Program-made: the position numbers and the translations under genes
The notes under the pieces: generated by a model
Seen by the model: only the letters and a program-made list of their open reading frames with translations
Database searches by the model: none
Told to the model about the DNA's origin: nothing
Assembly: GCF_028583425.1 (NCBI RefSeq)
Contig: NC_072793.1
Span: forward strand, 59,215,028 to 59,279,027
DNA: 64,000 nt
Direction: 5' to 3'
Source: Eublepharis macularius
Lineage: Eukaryota > Chordata > Lepidosauria > Squamata > Eublepharidae
Part shown: positions 1-10,500 of the stretch, piece after piece
Numbering within the stretch: the stretch's first letter is position 1
Layout of the letters: each line of letters begins with the position of its first letter

Positions 1-388
1 TGAAGTGTTCTCCTGCTGGTTTCTGGATATTGCCATTTTTAATGTCAGATTTGTGTCCATTTATTCTTTTGAGCAGAGGTTGGTTGGTTTGTCCAATGTA
101 CAGAGCAGATGGGCATTGTTGGCACATGAGGGCATATATCACATTGGAGGATGAGCAGTTGTAAGAGCCAGAGATTGTGTAGTTAGTGCTATTGGGTCCT
201 GTAATATTTTCTGGTTAGATATGTGGGCAGAGTTGGCATCCGTCTGTTGCAGGGTCTGGTACCTGTGCTGGTGACTCTGTTAGCCAGGTCATGATTGTTA
301 TTGAGAAGTTGTTTAAGGTCTGTAGGCAAGGAGAGGTCTTCCACCCAGTGTGAGAGAGTGGCATCGTTTTCCAGGATGGGCTGTAGAT
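1..388 (-). mobile_element. Penelope-like element, GIY-YIG endonuclease C-terminal fragment (truncated by window edge)
   Basis: Translating the minus strand gives a Penelope-like element (PLE) C-terminus. A Cys-containing linker (CQLCPHI) is followed by SSNVIYALMCQQCPSALYIG, then QTNQPLLKRINGHKSDI. The VIY and YIG blocks are the GIY-YIG nuclease signature, and the R-I-N-G-H segment sits where the catalytic Arg helix and EH motif occur. The upstream linker (about 240-388) is in other frames, so at least one frameshift is present. The element continues beyond position 1, so its 3' tail is not visible. It differs in sequence from the PLEs at 16.8 kb and 24 kb and so represents a separate lineage. 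It is a decayed fragment, not a working gene. Confidence 0.8.
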
Positions 389-755
389 TTATTGATTTGA
401 TTTATACCCCACCCTCCCCACAGATGGGCTCAGGGCAGCTAACAACATTCAAAAAACACATTAAAAGTCACAAAATTAATAATAATTTTTAAAAACTCAT
501 TAAAATAGTCCAGAAGTAGGCTATTTTCCATATATGGGCATACCAGATGGCCGAGGGCAGCCCCAGAAGAAGTGGTGGTCTTAGATGGAAAAAGGAGGAC
601 ACCCACTGGCACTTAGCCAAAGGTCAGGTGGAACATCTCCATTTTACAGGCCCTGTGGAACTGTAACAGGTCCCGCAGGGCCTAGATCTCCAATGGGAGA
701 GCATTCTACCAGGCCGGGGCCAGGGCAGAAAAGCCATAAAATGTAAGTACTGTAT
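389..755 (-). mobile_element. L2-type LINE, 3' end fragment
   Basis: The left edge reads as the reverse complement of an L2 3' tail: a short ATTT-rich tail, then ACCCTCCCCA...GGGCTCAGGGCAG, the same block as in the longer L2 copy at 16.15 kb. Further right, the stretch around 640-720 (fallen CAGGCC...GTAACAGGTCC...CAGGGCC) matches the C-terminal coding region of that copy. It abuts the PLE fragment on its left. No intact frame remains. Confidence 0.65.
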
Positions 756-1124
756 TCAAGCTATGTATATAAACTCTATGTATTTACTGGGAAAAGGGTC
801 AGCATTATGGCTTGGAGTCCTATAGTAAATTCCCACAAACAAAAGGGGAAAATTCTCACCTGTTTCCCTGACCTGCTGCTGCTGACCTCCTGCCTCCTTC
901 TATTGCTGGGAGACCCCTGTCTCCAGGGAGCAGCATTTCAAGGATTATATGGGGCTGCTGTGTGAGAGAGATACAAGGAAGTCTCATTCTACTGACAAAA
1001 ACCTAGGGTACAATTCTTCACATGCATAGTGATCCCCCAGCCTCTCAAAGGCAGGTGAGATGGATCAGCATATCGCATAGTACAGCATCTCAGGAGATGG
1101 ACTTGGCGGACTTGGCATAGGGGC
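756..1124. other. Unassigned spacer
   Basis: I see no recognisable gene or repeat here. It contains a CTGCTGCTGACCTCC-rich stretch near 880-940. Confidence 0.5.
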
Positions 1125-1312
1125 ATCATTCTCAAGATGAGTCTCCCCAGAATTCCAACTGATCTCCAGATTACAGAAATCAGTTCCTCTGGAGAAAGGT
1201 GGAGTCTAGGACAACCCATCCATGCTTAGCTTCTTCCCCAAACTCTCCCCTCTCCAGGCACTAACTCCCAAATCTCCAGGAATTTCTCAGGCCAGAGATG
1301 GCAACCTTAACT
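1125..1312 (-). mobile_element. TGGCAACC-type non-autonomous element (copy 1)
   Basis: This copy is in reverse orientation: it opens with TCCCCAGAATTCCAACTGATC and ends with AAATCTCCAGG...AGAGATGGCAACCTT. It shares the order of landmarks (AACTGATCTCC, TTCCTCTGGAG, AAATCTCCAGG, GGCAACC) with the copies at 4.9, 31.1, 55.9 and 62.9 kb. The family has AGGGTTGCCA / TGGCAACCCT ends, as expected for a MITE. It has no coding capacity. Confidence 0.65.
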
Positions 1313-1374
1313 TGACAACCCAAGGTGTGAGTGATGTCAAGAAGGGACTGTGTACTGGTTGGAACTTTGTAATA

Positions 1375-1475
1375 ACTACTTTAATAATGACTTTAAAGTC
1401 CGCAAGCTTTAAAGTTTGCAAGCTGCTTTGAGTCCTGTGTTCCAGGGAGAAAGTGGCATATAAATAAATCACCGG
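1375..1475 (+). mobile_element. SINE 3' tail remnant
   Basis: The sequence GCAAGCTGCTTTGAGTCCTG...GGGAGAAAGTGGCATATAAATAAAT is the 3' end shared by the tRNA-derived SINEs seen at 28.7 kb and, inverted, at 46.8 kb. The tRNA-related head is missing. Confidence 0.5.
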
Positions 1476-1554
1476 TGTTTATGGAATTCTCCTTTTGTAT
1501 GTTGAACTCCCCTGTTAATCAGAGTATTTATCCAAAAAAGCCATGTCTATAAAT

Positions 1555-1740
1555 GATGCAGTAGGAATGGAGAAGATACAGAAAACAGCAACTAAGGCTA
1601 GAGGTACTTTTCTGTGTGAAGGAGGACTGAAGACCTTGGGAGGAAAAAAGGGGTGGGGAAACTGTACACTTTCTATAATTGCAAACAGTGCAAAGAGTGT
1701 ATATAAGATTTTTTCTTTCTCTCTCATTCACCTAGTGAGA
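1555..1740 (+). mobile_element. CR1-like LINE remnant
   Basis: The stretch GAGAAGATACAGAAAACAGC and the following CTGAAGACCTTGGGA...AAGATTTTTTCTTTCTC resemble the CR1 ORF2 C-terminal region (a degraded EKIQKRATK-like segment, then the KLF-S segment). The frame is broken. It is assigned from general resemblance only. Confidence 0.4.
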
Positions 1741-1784
1741 TTGATTCATGATAGGCTCCAGTGGACAAAAAACACTTGTCAGAT

Positions 1785-2455
1785 GCCACCGTCCACCTGT
1801 CTATCCCCACTAGCTGTACAGCAGCAGGCACTGTCCTCAGGCTCCGCAGCACTGCCTCTGTCTGTCAGTACACAGCTGCTGGTGCCTCTACAGAGCCCCA
1901 GGCCACCTTCACCATTAGGATAGCAGCAGCCAATGCCCAGGCACAACCCTGGGCAACAGCCTCCAACCACCTAGCTGACTCACCCGTCCTCCTGCAGCGC
2001 GCAGTCAGCTCAACCTCAGCTAGGCCCACAGGAGATGGTTGGCAGCAAGAGCCGGGCAAGCACAGGCCCCAAGCTGCCAAGGAAGCTGTTGGAAAGGCTC
2101 CAGAAGCAGCAACAGTGAGCAGGGCAGAGAACAGGAAAAATGCCCCGCCCTGGGCAGGAGTTGGTGGGGCCAGGAGACTGCAGAATCTACCCAACCCTCC
2201 CATCAGATAGGCTGGGAGAAGGGCCACTCAGGGAGGCTGGGCGAGGATTGGGAGAAGGTCCAGGGAAGTGGGGCAGGAGGTATCCTATAAAATCAGGGTC
2301 CTGAGAAGGCTGAAGAGGAACTGCAGGGAGAGGCAGGGCAGGTGAAGGAACACAGTGGTGCAACTCCCTTCCCTGCCCATCTGAGGCTGGATGACACCTT
2401 CCAGGGGAGCTGGCATGATGGCAGTCGGGTGTGAGCACTGTTGAGAGAGGAGCGT
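1785..2455 (+). repeat. Unclassified GC-rich interspersed repeat, family A (copy 1)
   Basis: About 670 bp matches 54.42-55.09 kb closely and in the same order. Landmarks are GCACTGTCCTCAGGCTC, CTCTACAGAGCCCCAGGCCA, CCACCTAGCTGACTCACCC, GGCCAGGAGACTGCAGA and CATCAGATAGGCTGGGAGA. A diverged minus-strand copy is at 48.2-48.8 kb. Frames of 120 and 149 codons run through it on the two strands, but they resemble no protein I know and are not kept in the other copies. It may be the 5' region or LTR of a larger element. I cannot assign a class. Confidence 0.6.
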
Positions 2456-3045
2456 TTCACACTTCACAATTCATAATGAATTAACCTATGAAATTCATTG
2501 CTACATAATGTGGTGCTGCTGACCTCTAGCTTAGATAACTTTTAAAAAGAATTAGTCTTATTATGAAGTCCATCAACCATAAGCCATGGAGGTAAATAGA
2601 ACATGTCTGTTCAGAGGCAGTATATCTGCACATCAGATCCTGGGGACAAACAACAGGGTTTTACCATCTCCACCCTGCTCTCCTTCTGTTTTGGCCTCAG
2701 GTGATAACAGAATGTTGACTAGGTGACCATTAAAGTTTCATCTCCTCCAGATCCACCCTTTTAGCTATACGCAGACATTCAAGTTCCTCGCATGGTGGTG
2801 TTTTGGGATTGCAATGATTTTGTCATGCCTGCCTCTCCCTGCAACGATTTCCAGGGTGGATTTAACATTTGCATAAAGGCCAAGCCATTCAGAGATCAAC
2901 CTAATGTATATTGCCTTGAGGCAAAGGATCTACATGCTGCGACTGGCCTCCTACTGGGTAGGGAGTGTTGCCCCCAGAGTGTCGTCATCTAGTAGCTGGC
3001 TACTCTGCCCCATGGATGTGTCTTAATGCTTGAATGGGCGCAACT
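2456..3045. other. Unassigned spacer
   Basis: I see no recognisable gene. The block at about 2690-2990 is moderately GC-rich and directly precedes an L2 tail, so it may be an unrecognised upstream part of that LINE. Confidence 0.4.
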
Positions 3046-3047
3046 GT

Positions 3048-3175
3048 CCATTTTTAGATTTTATTGTACTATGTTTTAATCTAATTGATGCTGTTTTATT
3101 GTATTTATTACTGCCTGTGATCTGTTCTGAGCCCGCTTGCGGGGAGAGCGGAAATTGAGTAAAATTTTTAAAAAG
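3048..3175 (+). mobile_element. L2-type LINE 3' tail
   Basis: TCTGAGCCCGCTTGCGGGGA...GCGGAAAT followed by an A/T-rich end is the forward form of the L2 tail found inverted at 389 and 16.15 kb. Confidence 0.6.
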
Positions 3176-4204
3176 CAAGGGTTGTATGGGCTGCATGGAT
3201 CTGGTCTTCTGTGCACATAGGCCCTTGTGAAAGCAAGCATTAAATGCTAAAGAAAAAAAAGTAGATTGTATATATACCAAGATGGAAGACTGACACAATC
3301 CTGATCCCGTGTGTGTGTGATCTTTTGTGCTGGGCTTGAAAATGAATTTAACAAACACTTCTATATGTTGGGATTTGAAGTATATAATAAAGATGACCCT
3401 GATGGGACTGTTAGCCAAATTTACATGTTCAGAGCTTTAAATATACTGCTTTCATCTACAATTAGTGACCAAAAGCACAGATTATGGCTTTGAAAAGGTA
3501 TTTGGGAGAAAGAGAGAGGAACATAACCATCAATAAGATTTCATCGCAATGCCATTTATTAGGCTGACCTCTTGGTTCATGTGAGCTGCAGCAGTTCCCG
3601 CCAGTCAGCTCTGACTGCCCGCAGCCCTGGCATTTAAGAAGCACACACCATCTAGTTACTGCCCTGCATCTCCTCGACAGGCTTGATCATCTTCTAATTA
3701 TGGTGTGTGACCTCTCCTCCGAGCTCCTTCTCAGAGCTGCCACTTTATAAAGTCATCAGCTTTCTGTCTGTGAAGTACATTTATTAAAGTCCCTTTATTC
3801 TGCCTTTAAATTAGGGTTGCGAACATCCTGGAGAAAAAATAATGCCCTGTCCCTTTAACAGAGGCTCATGTACTAGGTGATATTATTTACTTTCATGCCC
3901 TGAAAAGCTTCTGCTGTCCATTTCCACAGATTGAACCTCTATTAAAAGGGGAGGTCATTTTTCTATAAGCATGTTGCCAACATTATTTAAAATTCAAATA
4001 GTTTACTCAGCATGTTGGATTCAGTATTTCTGTAAGTTATCTTAACAGGTAGAAGTGTCTGTTTCTTCATGAAATCAAGCCAGGATGTGTAGAGAAAACC
4101 TCTAATAAGAAGAGTCAAGGTGCTGGGAATATATTGGGACAATCTAGCAAAAGTAATGAAAAAATAAACCCAATAGAAATCAATGGGACAATCACAACTG
4201 ACGG
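3176..4204. other. Unique-looking AT-rich sequence
   Basis: I recognise no gene, RNA or repeat family. The short open frames here have no protein-like features. Confidence 0.5.
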
Positions 4205-4297
4205 TGCAGTCCTATAATGCATGTCTACTCAGAAGTAAGTCTTGTTGCTCAGTAGGTTTACACCAACATACATTTGCATAAGATTACAGCACGTTTC
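4205..4297 (+). mobile_element. Short foldback MITE, CTACTCAGAAGTAAG subtype
   Basis: GTGCAGTCCTATAATGCATG...CTACTCAGAAGTAAG opens a degenerate inverted repeat that closes with GCATAAGATTACAGCAC. It is related in design to the 88-bp CAGTGCAATCCTA foldbacks at 7.5 and 13.2 kb but differs in its arms. It is decayed and non-coding. Confidence 0.55.
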
Positions 4298-4880
4298 TTG
4301 CTCCATTGTTTTAGATCAAGTTAACTAACCGTTTGATTATCATGTGTAGCGTATAGACTTTTTTTAAAAAAATGGTCATGTTGAAGGTATCCTGAACATG
4401 TATTCTAATAGAAAGATAAATGTTTGAAGAATGACCAAAACACTGTCAACAAAACACTGCTTTATTGAACAGGATACCGTGTCCTCCAAATATGTCAGAT
4501 AAAGGAGTCTGTACTTGTTCACAATAATAATCTAGTTCAGCCAAGCTTAAATATGGAACTATCAAAGATGCAAGTTCTGTACCTGCTCTTTAATCAAATA
4601 AGGTTTTCAAATTATTACTGGATATTATATGATTAAATTCAGAAGTAACCAAGCATAGAATCTGTTCTGATGCAGGGGCCCTTTAGATATTCTGCAACCT
4701 ATCTGGAAGGTGCTTATCTATGAGCAGGACTGATTATATGGATCTTTTCTACAAAATTAATGCCCACGCAAAAGTGGAGTTGATTCTGTGGAGAAGAACT
4801 GATCAACCCTGTCCACATGGATGGGTCAACTGTTCATAGATAAGCAGCTCCTGAACAGCAGGAAGCACATGTAAAGGAAG
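4298..4880. other. Unique-looking AT-rich sequence
   Basis: I recognise no gene or repeat family. An imperfect palindrome around TGCTTATCTATGAGCAG (4712) and ATAGATAAGCAGCTCC (4837) is the only structure noted. Confidence 0.4.
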
Positions 4881-4881
4881 G

Positions 4882-5085
4882 GTTGCCAACCTCCAGATGC
4901 AGCCTGTGGTCCTCCCAGAATTACAACATCTCCAGACTACAGCGATCCATTCCTCTGGAGTTTTGGAGAGCAGGCTCTATGGTATCATATCCCTGCTGAG
5001 TTCCACCCCCTAAAATCTGCCTTCCCCAGGCACCTCCCCCAAATCTCCAGGATTTCCCCAAGGCATAGTGGCAACCCTCTGTAAA
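4882..5085 (-). mobile_element. TGGCAACC-type non-autonomous element (copy 2)
   Basis: Both ends are kept: GGGTTGCCAACCTCCAG on the left and AAATCTCCAGGATTT...GTGGCAACCCT on the right. These are inverted termini of about 10 bp, and the whole copy is in reverse orientation. It is the clearest copy for defining the family ends. No coding capacity. Confidence 0.75.
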
Positions 5086-5451
5086 GGGTACTGCAGAGAA
5101 AGATTTCAGGTAAGTCAGAGAAGGTGTGACACAACGGTGAACAGAATGTTCACTATTAGCTTACATACACAAGGTGCAGGTAAACAGAACTAAGGATCAA
5201 CTACATGGCCAAAGTTCATTAGGAAAAGGGGGAAGGACTGGCAGAGGGGGGTGGGGTTCATCTGCAAAAGGATCCTAACTGCATGCATGTCTCTGAGTGG
5301 CAGCAGCATAATTAGTGCTCAGGTGGCAGTCCTGCAGGAGAAGGCTGAAAGGAAGAACTGTAGCTGATGGCACAATTAGCCACATGGTTGGGTCTTTCAA
5401 GGACTACGAGGCACCTGTGCATGTTTGTCAAGTGCCAGGAGAAGCAACATT

Positions 5452-5863
5452 AGCTGGGAAGCACAGTTTTAAATGACAGAGCTGGTGGAGATAGCTCCGG
5501 AAGGGACAGATTCTCTCACAGCCCTCCACCACCTCTGGCATGCCAGAATGTCTCCCCTTCCGGAGCCTTTGCCCTGCTGTTAGCTGGGAATGGTAGGTTT
5601 TAAAAGACAGAGCCAGCGGAGATCGCTCTGGAGGGGATGGAGTCTCTCACAGCCCTCCGCTGCCTCTGGTGTGCTAGACTGTCTCCCCTTCCGCAGCCTT
5701 TGCCCTGCCACCCTCGCTGCTTAAAATTTTAATTAACCAAGCCTATGCAAGGCAAAGGCTCCGGAAGGGGAGACAGTGGTGGGCTGTGAGTCGGGACAGA
5801 ATCCACCCCCTCCAGAGTTACCTCCACCAGCTCTGTCATTTAAATCTATACTTCCCTGCTAAC
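5452..5863. repeat. Local duplication plus inverted copy, about 130-bp unit
   Basis: Unit 1 (5452-5581) and unit 2 (5582-5711) are tandem direct copies, each running AGCTGGGAA...GACAGAGC...CTCTCACAGCCCTCC...CCTTTGCCCTGC. A third copy (5750-5863) lies in opposite orientation, starting AGGCAAAGGCTCCGGAAGG and ending at CTTCCCTGCTAAC. The sequence could fold into a long hairpin. No coding frame spans it. Confidence 0.85.
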
Positions 5864-7490
5864 ATTGCATCTCCCAACATGTGAAGAACATGTGTCAAAA
5901 GTCTTGTGTAGAGAGACTCTGATGGGATGGGAAACAGGCCATGAGGAAGTGCAGCCATCAATCACACCCCTGGGCCAAACAGTTGGTCTGTCCAAATTCT
6001 TCTGGCTTTTAAAATACAGAGCAGGTGAACACAGCTAGTTCACTCTGGGGTCCATAGATTTTCTCTCTGTCCCTCTACTGATAGAGTTCTCAGTTTCTCT
6101 AATGGGCACATAAAAGCAAGCATGCACAGTGTCCCAGGAAAACCTTGGAAGCCCCCCCCCCGAACTAAGATGCAGTTACTGTTTAAACCACAGGTATGTT
6201 CAGCATAGACCTGGTCAGCAGATAAATAACTGTTTGTGTATCTGGACTGAGCATATCAGAATCGCACTTCCACTCCAAATTTAGGGTTACCTGTCCCCCA
6301 AATATCAGCACAGCAACACGCGCCACAAAAGACCATAAAATCATCCTCACAACTTTCATACTATGACTGTAACTCACCAGATCTCCAAACTAGAATTGGC
6401 CAATGGAATGGTCTGTGAATTGCACTTTTTCTCTGTCATTCAAAATGATTTTACAGTTAACAACTGTCACATAGCAACAGAGAACAATAATAAAATAAAA
6501 TAAACCACTAATGATAACTTGTTTTAGCTCCTATACTTAGAAGCTCTTAATGGGAACACCCCATCCTATTTAAAAAATAATAATAAATAATGTCAGGTTT
6601 TCATCTATACATTAAAAAAAAATCTGTACATGTTTATACAATGTAACAAAATACCTATCTGTTTTTCAGAGCAAGGTTGTCATTGCTGGATTACATCTTC
6701 AGCAAAGAAGAATTCAGATCCATGCCTGGACTTGCACATTTCCAATGGCATGAAAATTAGACTATGGCAATGCCTGCCACCATACATGCAAAGAAAGGAG
6801 ATCACTGCCAATATAGAACGTAGGAACATCTGCATGCAGAAAGTAGCTGCTGTAGGCATGGCAGATCTTTTAAAGGAACAGTTACATACCGGAAATATCT
6901 GAAAGCTCTAAGGAGGAAAGGAAAGAAAAACCCTCAAGGGTGCAGTTGGTCTCATACTAGCACTTCCAACAGTCAGGCTCCAGCACTTTACGACCTCTGC
7001 TGAGGCAGTATTCCTACTGAAAGATTTACTGTCTGAACTGTGGGTAAGCAGCATTACAGATGCTACCAGGTGATCAGATGACCTCTTTAATCTGGTCGTT
7101 TTGTCTCCTACTGAGCAGAATGTGTCAGATAATCCTCTTTGTTACTGCCATTCCTCCCAGTAGCATTTGCCTCTGGAACCCAACTTATAGAAAATGCCAC
7201 TTGCTTCTGATTAGTTCATGGCTTCCAGTCTGCTTCTTTCCTGAATGCAGGGGTCTCTGGTTTCATTAGCACTTGGGAGACTGATTCCCAGTGAACCCTC
7301 GCAAGCGGGAAGCCACCCAATAGATACGGCATTCATCACATACAGTACACTCTGACCCGACTTGTGATAAAATGAGCTAAGGGCAAATACAGGAGCTCTC
7401 TTTCAAACTTACCCTTCAGCAACACAGGGTGTTTATAAGTAATTAAACACACATCAAGATGGCACTAGTAGTGAGTTTAGTAAGCTACAC
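5864..7490. other. Unique-looking sequence
   Basis: I see no recognisable gene. A 90-codon frame at 6630-6902 (plus) has no domain or composition signature. A run of nine C residues lies near 6153. Confidence 0.5.
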
Positions 7491-7493
7491 TTA

Positions 7494-7581
7494 CAGTGTA
7501 ATCCTAAGAAAAGTTACTCCAGTCTAAGCCCATTGAAAGCAATGGGCTTAGACAGGAGTAACTCTGTTTAGGATTGCACTG
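7494..7581. mobile_element. 88-bp palindromic MITE (CAGTGYAATCCTA type) with TTA duplication
   Basis: CAGTGTAATCCTAAG and CTTAGGATTGCACTG (with small differences) form the ends of a near-perfect hairpin whose centre is AGCCCATTGAAAGCAATGGGC. TTA flanks both sides (7491-7493 and 7582-7584). A 3-bp TWA duplication is the hallmark of PIF/Harbinger transposons, so this is probably a Harbinger-mobilised MITE. The class assignment is inference. Confidence 0.8.
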
Positions 7582-7584
7582 TTA

Positions 7585-10500
7585 GTGAGCTACATGAGCC
7601 ACTGTTTTCTTACATCCTCTGCCTGTTGGCCAACATTTTCTTTAAACCATTACTGCACAAGTTTATCAAAGAATGGACTCTACTGACAACTTGTGGAGTC
7701 TGAAGGCCTCTTATTAATGAAAATGTTGTATGTTACCTAACAATCATGTCACTCACAATGTAACAGTTTAGTGGGAGCTGAGAACTTCATGGACTGTCCC
7801 TCCCTATGATAGCTAACTCTACTTCTGTGGGCCACATTCAGTTCTTTTTCTGCTCTTTGTGTTCCTTTTTTTGCCCAGCAGACATACTGAAAAAAATGAG
7901 AAAGACAATTCCCTCTGTTGCTGCAGCACAGGATAAGTTTGTATCTTGAGTAGGAACTCAAATCACAACTGAACATAGCTGAAAAGAGTCTCTCAGTTCC
8001 TATTTTTGGTAAAGCAAAAGTGTGATTTGATATTAGCACTTCATATCAAATCGGCACCTAGGAAAAGAGTTATATCATTGCCATAAACCAAGAAAGGTAG
8101 TGCGTATGTTTTTGTGTGTGGAGCAAGCACTGGACTCAGTCAGTGCATTGTTACCATTTGCGTATCACCTACAAGCACTGTGACTTTCCAGGCATCATTC
8201 TGCAGCAGCAAGATCTCTCTTCTCCAGGGTCCCCTCTTTCCTGCTGGCAAGCACGCCTTTGCTGCCGGGTGCCCATATCAAATCCATACAGCAGAGCACT
8301 ATAGAACTGCGGCAAACATTGATCTGGCAATCAGTTCCTGACGCTTGACGACCTTTTGGCAGCCCTGCAGGGTGGATGATGTGATGGGGCCTTAGTCAGA
8401 AGCAGGACTCTTGGGATTCTGGGTCATTGTGGATTGGAAGCTTGTCATGTTCCTGATGGTGCCCATTGTACAAGACCGTGTACCTAGAGAAAGGGGGGGA
8501 AATGGAATTAGAACCAATGACAGAAATACCTTGGGGGGGGGGGAAAGGGTTCTTTCTGAAATGCTCCACATGATTTCTCTGGATCCACGGGCTCAACAGT
8601 GTAGAAATCCAGTGTAGAAAATCCAGGGTAAAAATAATGATTTTTTCCCCAGGATGTGTAATTTAATCTAAACCCACAATTTTGGACAAGGAGTTATTAT
8701 TATTTTAGTATTATCATTTTTAGTAACCCCGTAGTTATTAGGACTAAAATTACTAAAATAGAGTGTTAAAAGGTTTTTATTAACAATACAACATTTGTTT
8801 GCAACTGTGTGGTAGAATTGAATTTCCCTGGAAATAATCATGACTTCTCTACAAATAAGACAATGTGGTTTAAGCCCTCCTTGCATATACTTTCCATCTG
8901 CCTGTCCCCCTCTCCCCTCGCCATCCTATGGCTATCACCTCGAGGGTGATGAATCACAAAGACTGTGTCCTGAAATGCTGGCAGCCATATCAGTAATTCC
9001 AATTTTCTGTTTTGAGAAAGGAGGAAGAACCCAAGCTCAGCAGAGAGACCTCACGGACTAGCGCAGTGACTCAAAGCTGCAAATGATCTTTCCTCATGGA
9101 CTAGTGTTTCCTCATGGACTAGGGCATCTTCTGTTTTCTGAGTGGGGGGGAGAGAGAAGGAGCAGTGCCCAAACAGCTCCTAAAACACCCAGCTCTGATA
9201 TGCACATCACTTATCAGTTACAAGAGGAGCACATGGCTGAAGAACTTGCTTTCTTTATTGGCTAGGCTGGCAGCCAGTCCAGGTGCTGAAGAACTACCTA
9301 CCCATGTTTCTTGTTCAGGATTTATGAACACTCTGAATGTGATTAAACTGCATATAAAGTTGAAGTAATGTGTGAAATAATGCTGGCTCAGTAATCTTAC
9401 ACGTCCACATTTTCTGATGGTGCAAAGATACAAAAATAGATTTTGATTACACTGGTCTATTATATTTTAATAACATCACCCATGGCTAATTGTTCTGCGC
9501 AAGACTTGTCTCTCCAAACCCTCTGTCCTTGTAATCGATTGAGGACAAAAGAGAAAGCAAATAATCCTCTTCTCTGATGAATCAAGGTACAGTTAACAAC
9601 TGCTTGGGAACCTAGACTATGCTATGTTACTAGATGTGTTTGCCTTGAAATAAACCACCTACCATCTGTTCAGTTCTATAATTGCAAATGCAAACAAAAT
9701 AATTCACAATTGTATCATAAAAACACAAAGCTGAAAGATTAAGATGACTGTATGTTAGTTATTGCAAGCAGGGAAGCATCTGCACAGTTTTTCCTCTCAT
9801 TTTAGGCACAGGTGGGAAGCAGTCCTTTCTGGAGCAACCTCTGTTTTTACGGCCAGTAATAACTGTATGGCCTGTCCGGAGTCTACTATGGTAGTTATAT
9901 AGAACTGAAAGCAGCTGATATGACTCAAACATACCTACAAGCTGGTCTGCAAGAAAAATAATCTAAAAGAACAATATATTTCATTAGTACCTACTAAAAC
10001 ACAAGTTAGTGAACAGATGTTTTAGTTTGCTAGAACTCTTCTTCAGGCTACTTGGTAAGTAACAAACAAAGGACAAAAAAGGGAGGAAGGAAAAAAAAGA
10101 TGTTTCAGGGCACAATGGAGAAGTCTCACTGCACTCTACCAGATAGAATATGCGTTATGTCGGTTTAATTGGGTTAAGTCATGCAATGTGCAAAAAAAAT
10201 GGTTACACCAAGGATACTGGGACAGAGACACACTGGCAACTGTCTTCATTTGAAAATACATAAGCTGGTAGCCATTCATATCTGTCTCCACTGATAACTG
10301 GAACGCATAGGCTCCTTGTAATGCAGGGATCAAGAATAATGTGGTAGTTTTGATACTAGCAAAGCTGGATATTAATTTTAGATGCTGCAGTAGAAATAAA
10401 AGCCAAGCTAAATAGTAACCCTTGTAAGCTCCATAACTGCAATAGTAATTGAACAAGAAGCAGATTTATATCACACAGAAAGTGTGAGGGGCAAACCCAG

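Noticed and set aside
1761..2227. Overlapping frames of 149 and 120 codons on opposite strands
   Set aside because: They lie in GC-rich family A, are not kept in the two other copies, and resemble no protein.
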